Positions 1-12,430 of a stretch of 64,000 nucleotides of DNA are shown here, in pieces. The stretch is from Cichorium intybus (lineage: Eukaryota > Streptophyta > Magnoliopsida > Asterales > Asteraceae). Both the position numbers and the translations under genes were made by a program. The stretch spans positions 126,097,319 to 126,161,318 of the forward strand of contig CM042009.1 of assembly GCA_023525715.1 (NCBI GenBank), read 5' to 3'. Below the pieces are notes generated by a model. The model was not told the DNA's origin, ran no database searches, and saw nothing but the letters and a program-made list of their open reading frames with translations. How positions within the stretch are numbered: the stretch's first letter is position 1; each line of letters opens with the position of its first letter.

Positions 1-110
1 CAGGGACTGTAATGATTTCAGTAAACTTACGTCGGAAGAAATATTCCCTATAAGATTATTCTCCGACAGTTGCAAAACCAATAACGATGTCACTAGAGGA
101 GACATTGCAG
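1..110 (-). other. possible leucine-rich-repeat exon fragment at window edge
   Basis: Read on the minus strand, one frame gives a leucine-rich-repeat-like stretch (LQLSENNLIGNISSD) followed directly by GTAAGT, a good splice donor. This resembles one repeat of a plant LRR receptor or LRR protein whose remaining exons would lie outside the window to the left. The acceptor on the other side is not clear and the stretch is very short, so chance similarity or a pseudogene fragment is quite possible. Confidence 0.2.
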
Positions 111-1264
111 CTAATCAATCTTGACCTGAATTATCATTTTTTAAATTCTCAGTTTGACAACAAAATCAGAAACTGAAAGACAGCTAGAACAGATATAATC
201 AATCCAGTTTCCTGAAATTCAATCGGCAACAGAAAATGGAGGGACAATGGGTATTGGGGGTGGTGTGTCTTTTTGTGGAGAGAGAGAGGGGGAGGGTACG
301 GGGTAGGGGTAGGGTGGGGTGGGGGTATTTTATTTTATTTATTAATAAAATAATTAAGTAATTCAAAGAAAAAAGTACATTTTAGTCTTTTTACTTGACC
401 CAGGGACCTATTTGTAGCGTTTCACAAACCTTAGGGACCCCAACGTGATTTTCCAATAATTGAGACCAATCTGAAAGGTTTGACAAACCACAAGGACCAA
501 AACTGTAATTTACTCTAAGCTTTTTGAAAAACTAATTAATCAATAAACACTTTTGAAACTCAATCCCAAATACCTCAGGATGATTAGGAGTATAATCGCC
601 TACATCTATTTTTCTTTTACTCCTATCTCTATTGAACATAATATTTTAGTATGCAATTATAACCTAAATATTGAAAATAAATTTTTAACTGTATTAAATA
701 AATTTAGTCGAATTGTTTATTTCGGGGCAAAATATAGAGAAGCTCGTTATATTTTGCATGTGTTGTTGAACTGCGATTTTTTTATTTTAACCTCTAAAAA
801 AACGAAAACTTTTCCGGGTTTTGGATGTTTTGTCGATTACCATTGTTGACCTCGTTTCTTTAGATATCACCCACAAATTTGGGCCTAGTCGAACGTAGAG
901 TATGTGATGTAATAGAATTTAGTTGATATGTGCATCAAGTGAATTAGCTTTCTCTAATGTATACTTTTAAAACTACTTTGTTCTTTGATGAGTGTTGTTG
1001 GACCTTTTATCCGAAAACATTTCTTGCTTAGGGAGTTGTGGACCTATGGGGCTAGTGGTCAAAGTGAAATTTAATTAATTTATTTTTAAATAAGAGATAA
1101 TTATGGGAAATTAATGGGATCATTAAGAAAATTAATTCTTTTATTGGTTGTTATGTAATATTAGATGAAATATACATAATAAATCATTTTAAAGTTGTAT
1201 TTGACGTGGAGAAGACTAAGAAAATGATCGGGTGAAATGAGATTAAGTGATTAAATTTTAGTCT
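111..1264. other. non-coding AT-rich sequence
   Basis: No gene is seen. There is a purine/G-rich low-complexity patch near 285-330 made of GGGGTAGGG-like steps. The stretch near 405-520 (no more dispersed than generic 'accounting' sequence such as GGGACC and GACAAACC) looks like repeat debris. The small reading frame at 553-849 has no recognisable family. Confidence 0.4.
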
Positions 1265-1610
1265 CACCCGAAAAGATGGAACGGGAAGTCAAATGACAAA
1301 AAAATCATATTACTCGTCTCTTAGCTATAGTTCATCGCTATCCAAAACCACACTCACACCCACACCCACACCCCACCCCCGGCCCCATCTACACCTACAC
1401 CCACCCTTACACCTATCCACACCCCCACACCCAACCCCACACCCCCACCTCCATCATACACACGTGTGAGGTTGTTTATTTATAAATATAATATGATAAA
1501 AATATATTAGAAACAATTTGCAAATGAAAGACAATCTAATAATTTTAACGTGATTTTGTGTATTGTACTAGTTCGACAAAATGCTACTGATAGTTTAGTT
1601 TGATTCAGTC
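1265..1610. repeat. MITE-like dispersed repeat, copy 1
   Basis: This stretch is clearly related to 14470-14786. Both have a block around ATGACAAAAAAATCAT, then a CA/CCCACA-rich low-complexity block, a block ending in TTTTAACNTNATTTT, and an end reading ACAAAATGCTAC or ACAAAACGCTAC. Two diverged copies 13 kb apart indicate a dispersed non-coding element. Its terminal repeats and target duplication are not clear, so the superfamily is not assigned. Confidence 0.45.
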
Positions 1611-2056
1611 CATTCATATCCCTATACCAAACACTCATATCCCTATACCAAACAATGCCTTAGTGCTTTGGTGTGCCAAATCGATCGATAGGAGGAGAGA
1701 GAAAGAAGTGAAACAAAACTCGTCTAGGGTTATGAGTGGTTATACCTTGATGATTAATCTTTCGTCAAATAGAGATCACACATATGTTGGGGAGGATGAT
1801 TTTGCATATTAGTAAGTATTTAATAAACCATAGATCCTAATTTACATAGATAAATTTTATGTCATGAAGATACATTTTCCCATCGATTCCAATGCATTTG
1901 GAGTGTTGAGAATACACAGTATGTTTCTAAGATGTTTAGAAATGTCAAAGTCACCAAAAATCTTTCAAGAAATATTTATATAAGCCAAAGATCGAGTTTG
2001 TGGTTGAATGTGCTCCTTATAGGATTTTCCCAAAATTTGATGCAATGTATCATGGT
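1611..2056. other. non-coding spacer
   Basis: No feature is seen apart from a short direct repeat (ATATCCCTATACCAAACA, twice near 1617-1652). Confidence 0.4.
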
Positions 2057-2304
2057 AGTCATCCTTGACTTTTTTTTGGAACCGGCAATTTTAAAACCTT
2101 GAGGGTACTCAACCTTGCAACCCAGGGCGGTTGGCAATTACCTATGGCGCAAAGCCTTTCCCCTCCACCTGTTTTTCGCCGACCAGGGAAAATCCCCCAC
2201 ATGGGGTTAGTTGGAGTCGATCTCCAGACCTTCCACCACATGGGTATATAACCCGGGTGCATCCACCCAACTAGGCTGGGCTTCACTTGCAGTCATCCTT
2301 GACT
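2057..2304 (-). mobile_element. tRNA-derived SINE with 14-bp target-site duplications
   Basis: On the minus strand the element has a pol III A-box-like sequence (CAGCCTAGTTGG) and a B-box-like sequence (AGATCGACTCC) about 50 bp downstream. It ends in GGTTCC followed by a run of A, and it has no coding capacity. The identical 14-mer AGTCATCCTTGACT flanks it at 2057-2070 and 2291-2304, as expected for target-primed insertion. The element body is about 220 bp, typical for plant SINEs. The intact duplications suggest a fairly recent insertion. Confidence 0.85.
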
Positions 2305-2572
2305 AACATTGAGGTACCGTAGTGGATGTCGAGACAACAAAATAATAAATCAAAGTGTGTAATATATATAGTTTTTAGAGTATGCAATGGTAATGGTGGT
2401 GGTATAGAATGGGGTCCGTCAACTAATTTAACAACAACAATAATAATATTCTAAAAACAAAAGGATAAAATCATAAAAAGACAAAAACAGGGGTAATTAG
2501 TCATTCCATACATACTTAGCATAATGGCATTACGGTAACTAGGATAGGAACCCAAACTAAAAGATTTGCTAA

Positions 2573-2872
2573 GGCTGGGGGGAGCAATTCACTAACCCCC
2601 CTCGCCAACCTCTCGCCGAAGACGTCGCCAAGTTTGCCAAACTGCTCCAGCCACACTCGCCTTCGCCTTCGCCGATCCACCCTCGCCAAGATTTGGGCAA
2701 GCTTGCCAAGCCTCCAACGGAAAAGAACAGTCAATCACCTTCCTCTCCGCCAAGCTGCACCTCCCCACTCGCCAAGCTCGCCAAGCTGCACCTCCCCTCT
2801 CGCTCTCGCTCTCTCCTTTCTGTTTAATGGTGTTAGCGATCACTTAGGCGAGGGGACTGCTCCCCCCCAGCC
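2573..2872. mobile_element. PIF/Harbinger-like MITE with TAA target duplication
   Basis: A 300-bp element with terminal inverted repeats (GGCTGGGGGGAGCA at the left, its complement at the right) lies between two copies of TAA (2570-2572 and 2873-2875). A 3-bp TAA duplication with GG-C termini fits Tourist-type MITEs. The interior is unusually GC-rich for a MITE and is built from degenerate CTCGCCAAG units. These give Ser/Pro/Ala-rich open frames on both strands that I do not regard as genes. Confidence 0.7.
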
Positions 2873-2875
2873 TAA

Positions 2876-4729
2876 CCATGAAGATTAGTGGCGTCAAATT
2901 TCCAAAAATAAGACCAAACTTGTAGAATGGTGTATAACATAAGGACAAAAACTTTAATTTACTCCTAATTTTTAATAGTGATAAGAGGGATCATGTGTCA
3001 TCAAACAATCTTTTCAAAATAGATTAACGAGATCAAAAAATGAAAATTATCAACCAAACAATCAAAAACAAATATAACTTTAAAAACCACTAGATTAGTC
3101 TAGCATTCAAACAAGATTGTATCCATGCAAATCCAACCAAACGCATACAAAACTACTAATTAACTAATTGCTAAGTGTTGATGTTTCCAAAGCCTTTATC
3201 AAAATAAGCACAATGGAAGCAGACTAACCGTTTAAAATTTTATTTATCCCGACACAACAGATCTAATTAAAACACAATAAACCAACTAATACACAACAAT
3301 AAAGGGTCGATAATTACTATCTCAAAGTCCTTTGATGTCAAAGAGTAGTTACCACGAGTAAGTAACTTCTACGAATATCCAAAAATGGTAGGAACAACAT
3401 CTGCTAGACAAACCTGAAAACGCCTACTAATATTAAGTATTTTAGTCGTTGTTGATCTTTATTTTTGGTGATTTTATATCATATATGCTGTTGTATTCTC
3501 AGTTTTTGTGTCAGTGCTAGTTTGGAAAGAAAAGTTACAAACAGGGGCTAAATGCGTACAAAACGGAAGAAGTTTGGAGATAAAGACAAAAACAGTCGCC
3601 TGAACACGCGCGCCGCGGGTATACACATTGGTGCGCCGCGCTGAGTCAACGATGAGGCGGTGGGAAGAATTCAAATGACGAAAAAACAGGGATAAACCCA
3701 TATGCGCGCTGCGAATATCAAAGCTGCCGACGCGGTCACTTAATTTCCACAACTATAAATAGAGGTCATTAGGTCGAAATCAGAGGGCAAGGAACTACCC
3801 ATAAGGTGGATCTGAAGCTTCTTTGACTCCAAGATTCGATTTTCAATCGCCATTCGTGGTATTTATGTTTCTTCACTTAGTTTTCATATTAGTTAAGTTG
3901 TTTTAGTAGTTTAGATTGGTGTTTTTGGGTGTGACAACCATTAGCATTAGGTTGAAACTTCTGATTTTTGTTGTTTACTGTTTTGAATACTTTGGATCTG
4001 AGTTTTATGCAATCAATCATTCGGTTACATGTTCATTGGTGTTTTTGGTATTTTTGATGTTTGGATGTTCTATGCTTTTGGCTTGATCTTGGTTGTTTCT
4101 GTTTCTGAATTATATTTCTGATTTCAGTAAGCAAGTTAGATTAAGTTTTGATTTTAGTTTCATTTAAGTTTATGCTTGGAATTGTATTGTGTTTGGATTT
4201 TGGTTTTTGGATCGTTTTTGGTAAAATAGAGACTAGTCCCTCTGGTTGTAGTGTGACACTGCAACTGGTAATCTGTCACCTATCTTGACCACGTAACTCT
4301 TGTGGATTGACCCTGACTTCCACTGTACTAGTGAGAGTGAGGTTTTACTATTTTTGACCACACGACGACCTAGGCGTGTCAAAACCAACATATCAAAGTT
4401 GATCTCTCTTGTCTCTTGCATGAGTTTAACAAACATAAACAGAGGTACAGGGAGTTGTTGGTGGTGCCCCACACTAGAAAGGGAATGGACTGTAATGCCC
4501 CAATTTTGACACCGAGTATACCAAAATTTTCAACTTATATTTATAAAATTTACATCTTTTGTATACTCTAGTCTTGGAACCACAATAAGTTATCTTCAGG
4601 AATCGCTTTATGATTCGAGTCAGGCACTACGTCACTCTATCCCTACAAAACACGCTCAGCACTAACAGTAATCTACGAAAGCTTAGTAAGTAACTTAATT
4701 CACTAATTCTAAACGGCACACATAACATG
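2876..4729. other. non-coding region with a promoter-like stretch and a possible truncated LTR start
   Basis: No protein-coding gene is recognised. A GC-rich block with several GCGC and CGCG tetramers (3603-3740) precedes a TATA-like site. After about 3870 the sequence becomes T-rich and intron-like. At 4490 the sequence TGTAATGCCCCAATTTTG resembles the start of a Gypsy-like LTR, but no matching end is seen before 4730. Confidence 0.35.
3754..3761 (+). promoter_or_regulatory. TATA-box-like site
   Basis: TATAAATA lies downstream of a locally GC-rich block and upstream of a T-rich, intron-like stretch with a possible donor near 3860. It may be the promoter of a decayed gene or transposon. No downstream reading frame supports a functional gene. 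Confidence 0.3.
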
Positions 4730-5590
4730 TGTATTGGAATAGTGTCCAAGTCATAAATAAATTAGTAAGGACTTTCCATTAATAGCAAGGTCATTTTTGG
4801 GTTGCCCTCAGTATTCCTATTCCAAATGGTATTAATGTTGATTGAGAGAGAGAGAAATAAATAGTTTATTAATTTATTATATGATAATAAATTAATTAGA
4901 AACTAGTTTGGAATTAATTAGAATTAATTGGAATTAATTTGGGATTAATTAAAAGTACAGGGACTAAATGTTAATTGTTCAATAGTTGCATAATGGATAA
5001 TATTTGTTAAGGAAGATAGGGAACGAAATTTTGAAGGGTTTATCTTCAAAATTCGTCCACCTAAAGCTAAACTTGAATAGGGTTTTGAATTTAAAGATAA
5101 TACGAATTAATTAACTAATTATCATTTTTCCTGTTTGAATTCAAATACGGTTTATCTCTAAACACCATTGCAAGCTATAAATACTCCTCTCCTGGTCCTC
5201 ATACGTCTGCACCACTTTCCAAATCTTTCAATCCTGGAATTTTTTCTTATCTCTCAAGCAGAATCTATATCCCTCTCTAGGGTTTTATAGCGAGCTTTTC
5301 TGAAATTACCTAATTAACTTAATTGTTTAGACTTTTGGAATCATTAGAGGTACTCTAATTTGAGTACTATCTTCCTTGGATTTAGATTTGATCTTCAAGA
5401 ATGTTCTACAAGAAACTTGGTTTTTCTAAAGGTTGGTAATCTTGAATCCTCTTGTAGTTGTGAATTATCATTAAGTAGCTTACTTATATGTTGTTAGTAA
5501 TTGTTACTAGCCTTAGAAATCTTTATATGTTTTCTGCTGCCATGTTTGCTCATTCTAGGATATACAAAACTTATCAATGGTATCAGAGTC
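4730..5590 (+). repeat. Copia-like LTR followed by primer-binding site
   Basis: The LTR begins TGTATTGGAATAG and ends ACTTATCA at 5576. It is followed at once by TGGTATCAGAGTC (5578-5590), the primer-binding site complementary to plant initiator methionine tRNA used by many LTR retrotransposons. Its body shares segments (for example TTTGGGTTGCCCTCA and the AATTAATT-rich block) with the LTR that starts at 8937, so the two belong to related families. Because a primer-binding site is present, this is a 5' LTR with internal sequence rather than a solo LTR. No matching 3' LTR was found. Confidence 0.7.
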
Positions 5591-8500
5591 TATGCTTAGT
5601 TGATATTTGCACTACATGTTTATTTTTTGCTTTATTAATTTTCAAAAATTCTTATTAGGCATGGATAAATCAAAATTTTTGGAGTTTTATACTGTTAAAG
5701 TGTTTTAAAATATTTTGGTAATTATCTCCAAAAGGTTTATTTATCATTTGTATTATTTGAATTTTTGAAATTATTTCCTTTCGTTATATTAGGAAATATG
5801 CGATTTAAATTGTTTAAATTGTTTTGAAAATTGCTAAAGGATAATTGAATTAAATTAATATTATCATATGCCCTCACATGATTTGAATATTTAATTAGTA
5901 ATTAATTATTGTAATTACTTGGACCAGTTAGGGTTTTAACTATTTAGGCTTGTCATGTATTTATGACTTAAACAACTTTCTTAAATACTTAATTGGTGGG
6001 GGTTTTCAAGCCTCTTCCTCAATCCAACAAACTTAGGAACCCACAAACATGAATCTACTTGTAATTAAATTATTGGCCTTTATTTAAATAAACATCTTTA
6101 TTTAATTTTGTAATAAATAAACTATTTATTTATTTCTCTTTTGACCATTAATTAATAAACAATTTTTATTTACTTATTTATTTAAGCTGGTAAAGAATAA
6201 ATTTATGCATTATAAATATTATTTATTTATTCTTTTATAGTTCTCTTTAGTGTGTGACCCCACAAGTTCACATATGATTAGCAATTCAATTAATGTTTTA
6301 TTCTTTTCATATTATTTCTTATAGACTATCAATTATGTAAGGAACAAAATATGCCAACTGCACATATAATGTTAGCGTCTAGTAACACATTACGTCCCCT
6401 GACCATACATGAATGTTTATCTCCATAAAGCATCAATAAACTTTAAATGGTAAATGACATATCGTGTTATATCCCTTTGCTCTACATCATTGAACACAAG
6501 CATTGTATTGAATCATTCTCATAGATGTTTAATAGACATATTTGTCTATGAACGAATAAAGTTAACATGATTATCTAGGTATGGATACACGCTCGGATTT
6601 ATTCAATTCATGATATTCATGAAAGCATGTCATTAACCTTTATTCTGGTGTACACCGGTTGTTGGTGCATTTTCTCCTAATCTCATTTTGTTTTAATAAT
6701 GATCAAGAAAAACCTGAATCATATATATTTTTAACAATCTCATTGTGTTTTTAAGATTAAATTACAAATAAGAGTTAAAATATAACATTCTAGCAATATA
6801 CAACATTCTAGAAAGGGTTGTATTGGGCTCCAAAACAGTGTTGCATTAATCCAGCATGAAATGAAATATTCCAGAAAGTGTCACATAAAGCCCAAAAAGA
6901 ATTGCATTTGTACTTGATCAGAAATTTGGCAAAATATCTAAGAAATAATAGTCAAATAAATATTTACAAAATATATAACTGGAATGTTGTATGATAATAG
7001 AGTTCAACTAGTTAAAACTGATTTTTCAAAATTATTGGCTTAAAAATTTTCTAAACTCTATATTTGGAAATTTACAAAAAATCATTACTTTTATAAAATA
7101 TAAGTGAAAATTTTCTCTCCAAATTAAGAAAAGGAAGATTTATTATCCTTATGGTGGTTGTCGAGGCCAACAAAAATAAACAGTAAATCTCCAACACAAA
7201 ATAATGTATAGTGGCAAAGGGATCGAATCCACGGATATTTGTTCAATTTGTAAAACTATGTGATCAATTCGAAACGATATATATATTTTTGAACATTAAA
7301 TAAAAAAGAGGTTTTGTTTCTGTGAGTTCAAATCATAAAACAAGAGTAAGTAATCAAATTTTGGCAAAGTGAGTTAAGAAGAATAACCAAACTCAAGAAG
7401 TGAAATTCAACAATGGGTGAAAGATCAATATTGGGATTATAATCTAAACACAACTAGTTCATTTATCATCATGATTTATGGTGCAATGTTTAAGTTCAAC
7501 CACATTAGCTATAACGGATCAAAAGCTTGAGTCATCTAGATCCTCTTAATTGATATAGACATTAGAAAAGCTCTCAATATCCATCTTAATCAAAATCATG
7601 ACTCCAATAATCATTTGGTTCAGATAAATTGATTAGCAATAAGTTCCAAGGATAACCAATTCCAAACCAAAGTTACAAAAGCTTGCACTTTAATTTTTAG
7701 AGAATAAAACCTTATGATTAATTATGAAATAATAAGCATCCATAAAAACCATTTGTTACCAAATTACTTCCAATATCAATTAGTAATTTAAGAGGTAAAT
7801 AACAATAATCATTCAAGTATTTAAACCATGGATAGAAACTCAAGAACAATTATAGAAATTCAAACAGAGACTTCATTAATGGAAGAACATCAAACTCATA
7901 AACCATTAGAATGTGAAAGTTGCTAAAGATCAACACCCAATATTGAACCAAAGGTTCTTGCCAAGCATGGGTAGAAGAACAAACAACAAGATGTAGAGAA
8001 TTGTACCAAACATAAGTTGTAGCAAGAATTACAAATCCAAGTGAAGGAAAATGAAGAAAATGGCTCCAAAGAGAGTTCCAAGCCCTGGCCTCTTCTCTTC
8101 TGTCGAAATCTGATGAAAAATATGTGAAAAACCCTTGCCAAAAGACTCCAAATAGCAGCACAAAACAGAAAATGACGAAAATGCCCCTAGGACCCACTTA
8201 CACGGGGCACGAAAATGTAGTACAAATGATCATGCAGGCCCTGTGGGTACGCAGAAAGCCCAGATCCAGCCTGATCCTAGTCCACTTTAGCAAAAGGTCT
8301 CTTGTCTCTTTCCTCTTTGGTCTAAACTCGTCTTTGACTTCTTTTTGATCATCATTTGGGCTATAAAACTTCACTTTGGCCCATGTCTTCTCGCTTAGGA
8401 TAATGTTAAAAGTTATATTATTTAGGTAGCGTTTGGTACGAAGTACTGGATGGAGTAAAACATAACAAATCACTTTAAAGACAAATTTGGCGTGGACAGT

Positions 8501-8936
8501 ACTCGAACAATGACCATATCAAATGAGACTAATTGACTAAAATTTAGAGACTGTATTTTTTTTTGTTGCAAATTTTCTTGATCTCTTTTGTCTGTGGCAT
8601 GTAGATAGCACACACACATTAACCTTTACAAACCGTTTGTTTTTAAAAGACTACAGACCTAAAAATGTCTGAGCATCCTCTTTTTGGAGCAAACATGAAC
8701 TGAAGTCTTTTTACATCTTCTAAAATTTTGTAACTTCAGAAATAATTATAATAATTTAGTTTTTTATATAAATTATAGACAGTTATTGATACAAAGTAAT
8801 TGAGAAATGAAAAGTTAGATATACAAAAATATATAATATAGTAACTAACTTAGTTTATTTTAGTATCGTATAGACTTTAAAAAACAAACACTCTTCTTCT
8901 TGCAGATTGCAGACATTTGATTCGCCTGGTCGGGGT
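5591..8936. other. decayed retrotransposon internal sequence and other repeat debris
   Basis: No gag or pol frame survives. The segment near 7140-7240 (GGGATCGAATCCACGG) resembles untranslated sequence of plant Gypsy-like elements. The 8430-8930 segment contains terminal-like motifs (GCGTTTGGTACG, AACCGTTTGTTTTTAA) typical of hAT-type MITE remnants. The small frames in 7850-8473 on either strand overlap one another and match no family I know. Confidence 0.35.
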
Positions 8937-9258
8937 TGTTGGATTAGGTGTCTAAGCCATTACTATAATTTAGGAATATACTTGAATTGATAGTAGCACA
9001 GTCATTTTGGGTTGCCCTCATAGATGGCAATTTGACATAATAACTTTTAGAGAGAAATATTGATTTATTATCTGATTAATAAATCAATACAAATAATTTG
9101 TTAATATATTATGAGGATAATGTATTAATTAGAAATAGTATTATTTAATTAATAATTAATCAGAAATCAATTGGAATTAATTTTAGGATTAATTGGATTA
9201 ATTAAAAGTGCATGGGCTGAATTGTAATTGTTTAATAATTAAGCAATATATAATTATA

Positions 9259-9259
<1 letters not shown>

Positions 9260-9331
<72 letters not shown>
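9260..9331. repeat. (TA)n array
   Basis: A pure dinucleotide array of about 72 bp, directly left of the Helitron 3' terminus. Confidence 0.95.
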
Positions 9332-9332
<1 letters not shown>

Positions 9333-9821
9333 TAGTTGTAAAACCCGTGTATTACACGGGATGATACAAAAAAATTATTAATTAAGATTATCTAAACATT
9401 AATAATTTTACATAAGAAATTTGTTTGTGTATCGTGACATCTTGCTTTTGATTTTTAGTATTACGACTTTGTATTTTGATAAATATAATTGATTATGAGA
9501 ATGTCACCGGTACTAAAATCAAATTCACTATTATGATTGGAATCGTTATTCAAAATATTATGACGTCAATTGTCTCTCTATTGTCTCACAAATCATTATA
9601 CACATTAAAAAAATAATATGATATTAAAAAACAATTATTTTTGAAATTAAATGATAACAATTAATTTTGAAATTGAATGATAATTAAACCGATCATTAAT
9701 GAGTTAGAAACGTTTCAAACCAATTAGCTTTTTAAAAAAATTTAAAATTATGAGAAAATGACATGTGGCAAAATGAATGTGGTGATGACATGTGGCTTTG
9801 AGTTACTTATTTATTAGGATA

Positions 9822-9824
<3 letters not shown>
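9332..9824 (-). mobile_element. non-autonomous Helitron inserted in (TA)n
   Basis: On the minus strand the element starts TCCTATCC and ends CTAG. The end is preceded by a perfect 7-bp-stem hairpin (CCCGTGT, loop AAT, ACACGGG; 9344-9360) eight bases upstream. The host bases are A on the 5' side and T on the 3' side. TC at the start, hairpin plus CTRR at the end and insertion between A and T without duplication are the defining Helitron features. At 493 bp it has no Rep/helicase gene. Confidence 0.8.

Positions 9825-9902
<78 letters not shown>
9825..9902. repeat. (TA)n array
   Basis: A dinucleotide array of about 78 bp on the other side of the Helitron. Together with 9260-9331 it was probably one array before insertion. 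Confidence 0.95.
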
Positions 9903-9906
<4 letters not shown>

Positions 9907-11570
9907 GAACGAATATTAGGATATTTATATCCATAATTTTCGAATTATATATATAGATAAATAAGGGTTTGAAGTTAAAGATAAAATGTTTATCCGGTTT
10001 GAATTCGAATAAGGCTTATCTGTAAGGCTTATCTGCTAAACCCTTAAGGCTATAAATAGGGAGCCCCAATACCCTAAGAGCCACGAAAATTTTATGGGTT
10101 TTTCTCCCTCTCTCTGGTTTTTCTTGTTGCTTGCTTTAGGTGTGAACCATTAGAGGCACGACGCTTGTGGTGCTCGCTTCCAAAAGATCAACAAAGGTTA
10201 GTAATTTCTTTTGATTCTTTTAGTAATTTTTTGATTTGGCCCTAGGTATTTATTATATGTTCAAATAGTGAAAACATAGATCCAATTAGGTTGCATGTGA
10301 ACTTAGGGTTTAAGTTTAGTTGATTTGCATAAAACCTATCAGTGGTATCAGAGCTATTTGGTTGTTTTCTGTTTGAATTGCTATAATAGTTATACCTTGA
10401 AATTAGGGTTTATAGAAACTAAACCCCAAAATAGGCCTAAATCGATTTTGGGATTAGGGTTTTCGAAACCCTATCCCCTCCCCACCTTATTTTCGAAATT
10501 ATATTAGAAGGTTTTTCTATTTTTGGTAAATGTGATTAATTAATAAATGGATAACCTTAAACCCTTATGTAATTTTCGAATTTAGTGGGTTAAATGATAG
10601 GATTAAATTAATTTGATTAATTTATTGATCCCTATCTGATTTAATTTATTTAATTAATTATTAATTAAAAGATAAATATTAAATCAATTAAGGTTTAAAT
10701 TTAAATTTAAATTAAAAGTTTAATTTCGAAATTTAAATAGATAAACCATAAATATTTTAAAAGGTTTAAAATACATCTTATATATATTATTATTAAAAGT
10801 TAATATTTATATGTATAAGAACCAGTCAGTCAAATCGCTAGTATGTCTCATTCACGAAGCTGATCTATAAGGGGATATAAGGAAACTGCCTATAAAATGG
10901 CGGTTGAATGGGTGTCCACTCTCACCCACCGCTCCTTTGATTAGTGGAGGGTCGTTAGCAGAACGGATTTGATAGGACGAACTTGATCTCATTAAAAGTA
11001 TAATGTTCTTAATCAAAGTACTAGAACCTGTTTTATAAAATTCCCAAATCTAGTTACTTTAGGAAAAATGTGAAAGATATGCTAATCCATGAAATTGCAC
11101 ATTACACTTTATGAGACATTAGTGGAGCGTGTGTGGTTAACCGACACACTAATAGGGGCTCATAAAGAGTGGTAATGGGTTTCTCATGAATTATCATTGT
11201 TGATGGAGCGTGTGTGGTTAACCGGCACATCAATTTCAGATGATAAATGACATTGAGGTTACCAAGCACATTTGCATGGTTATTCACATCTTATTTGTGA
11301 TCCTCGGCATCCCAGTCACAAATGGAAGAGCATAGTCCGAGATTAAACATGTCATTGAACAGTTCAATGAATCTCACATATCTAGGAATTTCATAAGACT
11401 GAAATTGATAAATGTATATCTACCTTAATGACCATTATGGTGTGATTACGGCATCCCTCTTCACAGCATAGTTGAGAGATTTTGGATCCTAGCCTTGTTA
11501 GATAGTAAATTGGGTAATTATTTAAAAAGGATTAATTAAACTAATAAATTCTGATTTTATAGATGTCTGA

Positions 11571-12430
11571 ATCGAATATCGATTCTCCTCCATCACCCAT
11601 TTCTGAGAGTTTCAGAAAGTACTTGTTATAAATGGAAAGTCTATGGAAAGGCTGACTGGCCTAAACTATGTGGCATGGCTTCGCAAATAGAGAATGGTTC
11701 TTAGTTTTGCTGGCAAGCCATAGCTGATTGAGTGTCTGCTCCCCAAAGCATGTCATCACACATTAGCTTGTGATGAGCATGACTTCTTGACTGACGAGTC
11801 CAAGGAAGATCGTTGCCTCATAATGTTAACCATTGTCCCCGATTTCTGCAGGGATTTTGAATTCCTGGGGTCATATGAGTTAGCACAGCTAGTTGAGGAA
11901 AGGTTCCGAGAACCGGTTGAAAAGGGACGAGCTAGGATCTTCAAAGAGCTTGAAGTGTGCAAGCTAGAAGGAAGTAACACCGGTTCGCATGTTTTCAAGA
12001 TTGAGGGACACATCTGCGAACTGTATAAAATTGGTCACCCTTTTGATCGGGAGATAAGCATTAACTCGACTCGCTGATCTGTTCATACAGATGTACAGGA
12101 AGGGTAACCAGGATAAGACAATCATGGGAATGCATTACTCTATCTGAATCGTTCATGGAGAAGCATAGTTCCATTTATTTGGCTACTTCGGGATTTAGTC
12201 CAGTAATAAGGCGCATCAAGAAATGATCCAGATCGTCTGGACCGGTTCTTCGATGTCTAAAACTGGGAATCCACAGGGTAGGACACAGTCACAAAAAGAC
12301 TGAAAAAATGCTCTGAAGCCGAACAGTTTGGCAAGTCAGGCATATCTTAAAACTGGGAACTCCTGGTCCTCATTTCCGTGATACAGGATGTGATTCTCAC
12401 ATTTGCACTATATGCAGGGACTCAGTAGGA
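11571..12430 (+). pseudogene. decayed Copia-type gag remnant
   Basis: A start at 11571 opens a gag-like frame that fails after about 20 codons. Further pieces occur in other frames. The piece at 11930-12060 includes EVCKLEGSNTGSHVFKIEG and KIGHPFD, which resemble the conserved stretch of plant Copia gag (usually xxCxLxEGxxVxxHVxKM and LxxLGxP). Many stops and frame changes separate the pieces. No pol domain (integrase, reverse transcriptase, RNase H) is recognisable downstream, up to the 3' LTR remnant. Confidence 0.5.

Larger units (their letters stand above)
8937..10341 (+). repeat. 5' LTR of the Copia-like element, enlarged by a Helitron and (TA)n
   Basis: It runs from TGTTGG to CCTATCA directly before the primer-binding site. 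The unusual length of about 1.4 kb is explained by two (TA)n arrays and a 493-bp Helitron inserted between them. The end portion (about 10080-10341) matches the 3' LTR remnant at 14107-14391 closely. Confidence 0.7.

Noticed and set aside
2516..2888. Arg- or Ser/Pro-rich frames on both strands
   Set aside because: They are produced by the CTCGCCAAG repeat interior of the Harbinger-like MITE.
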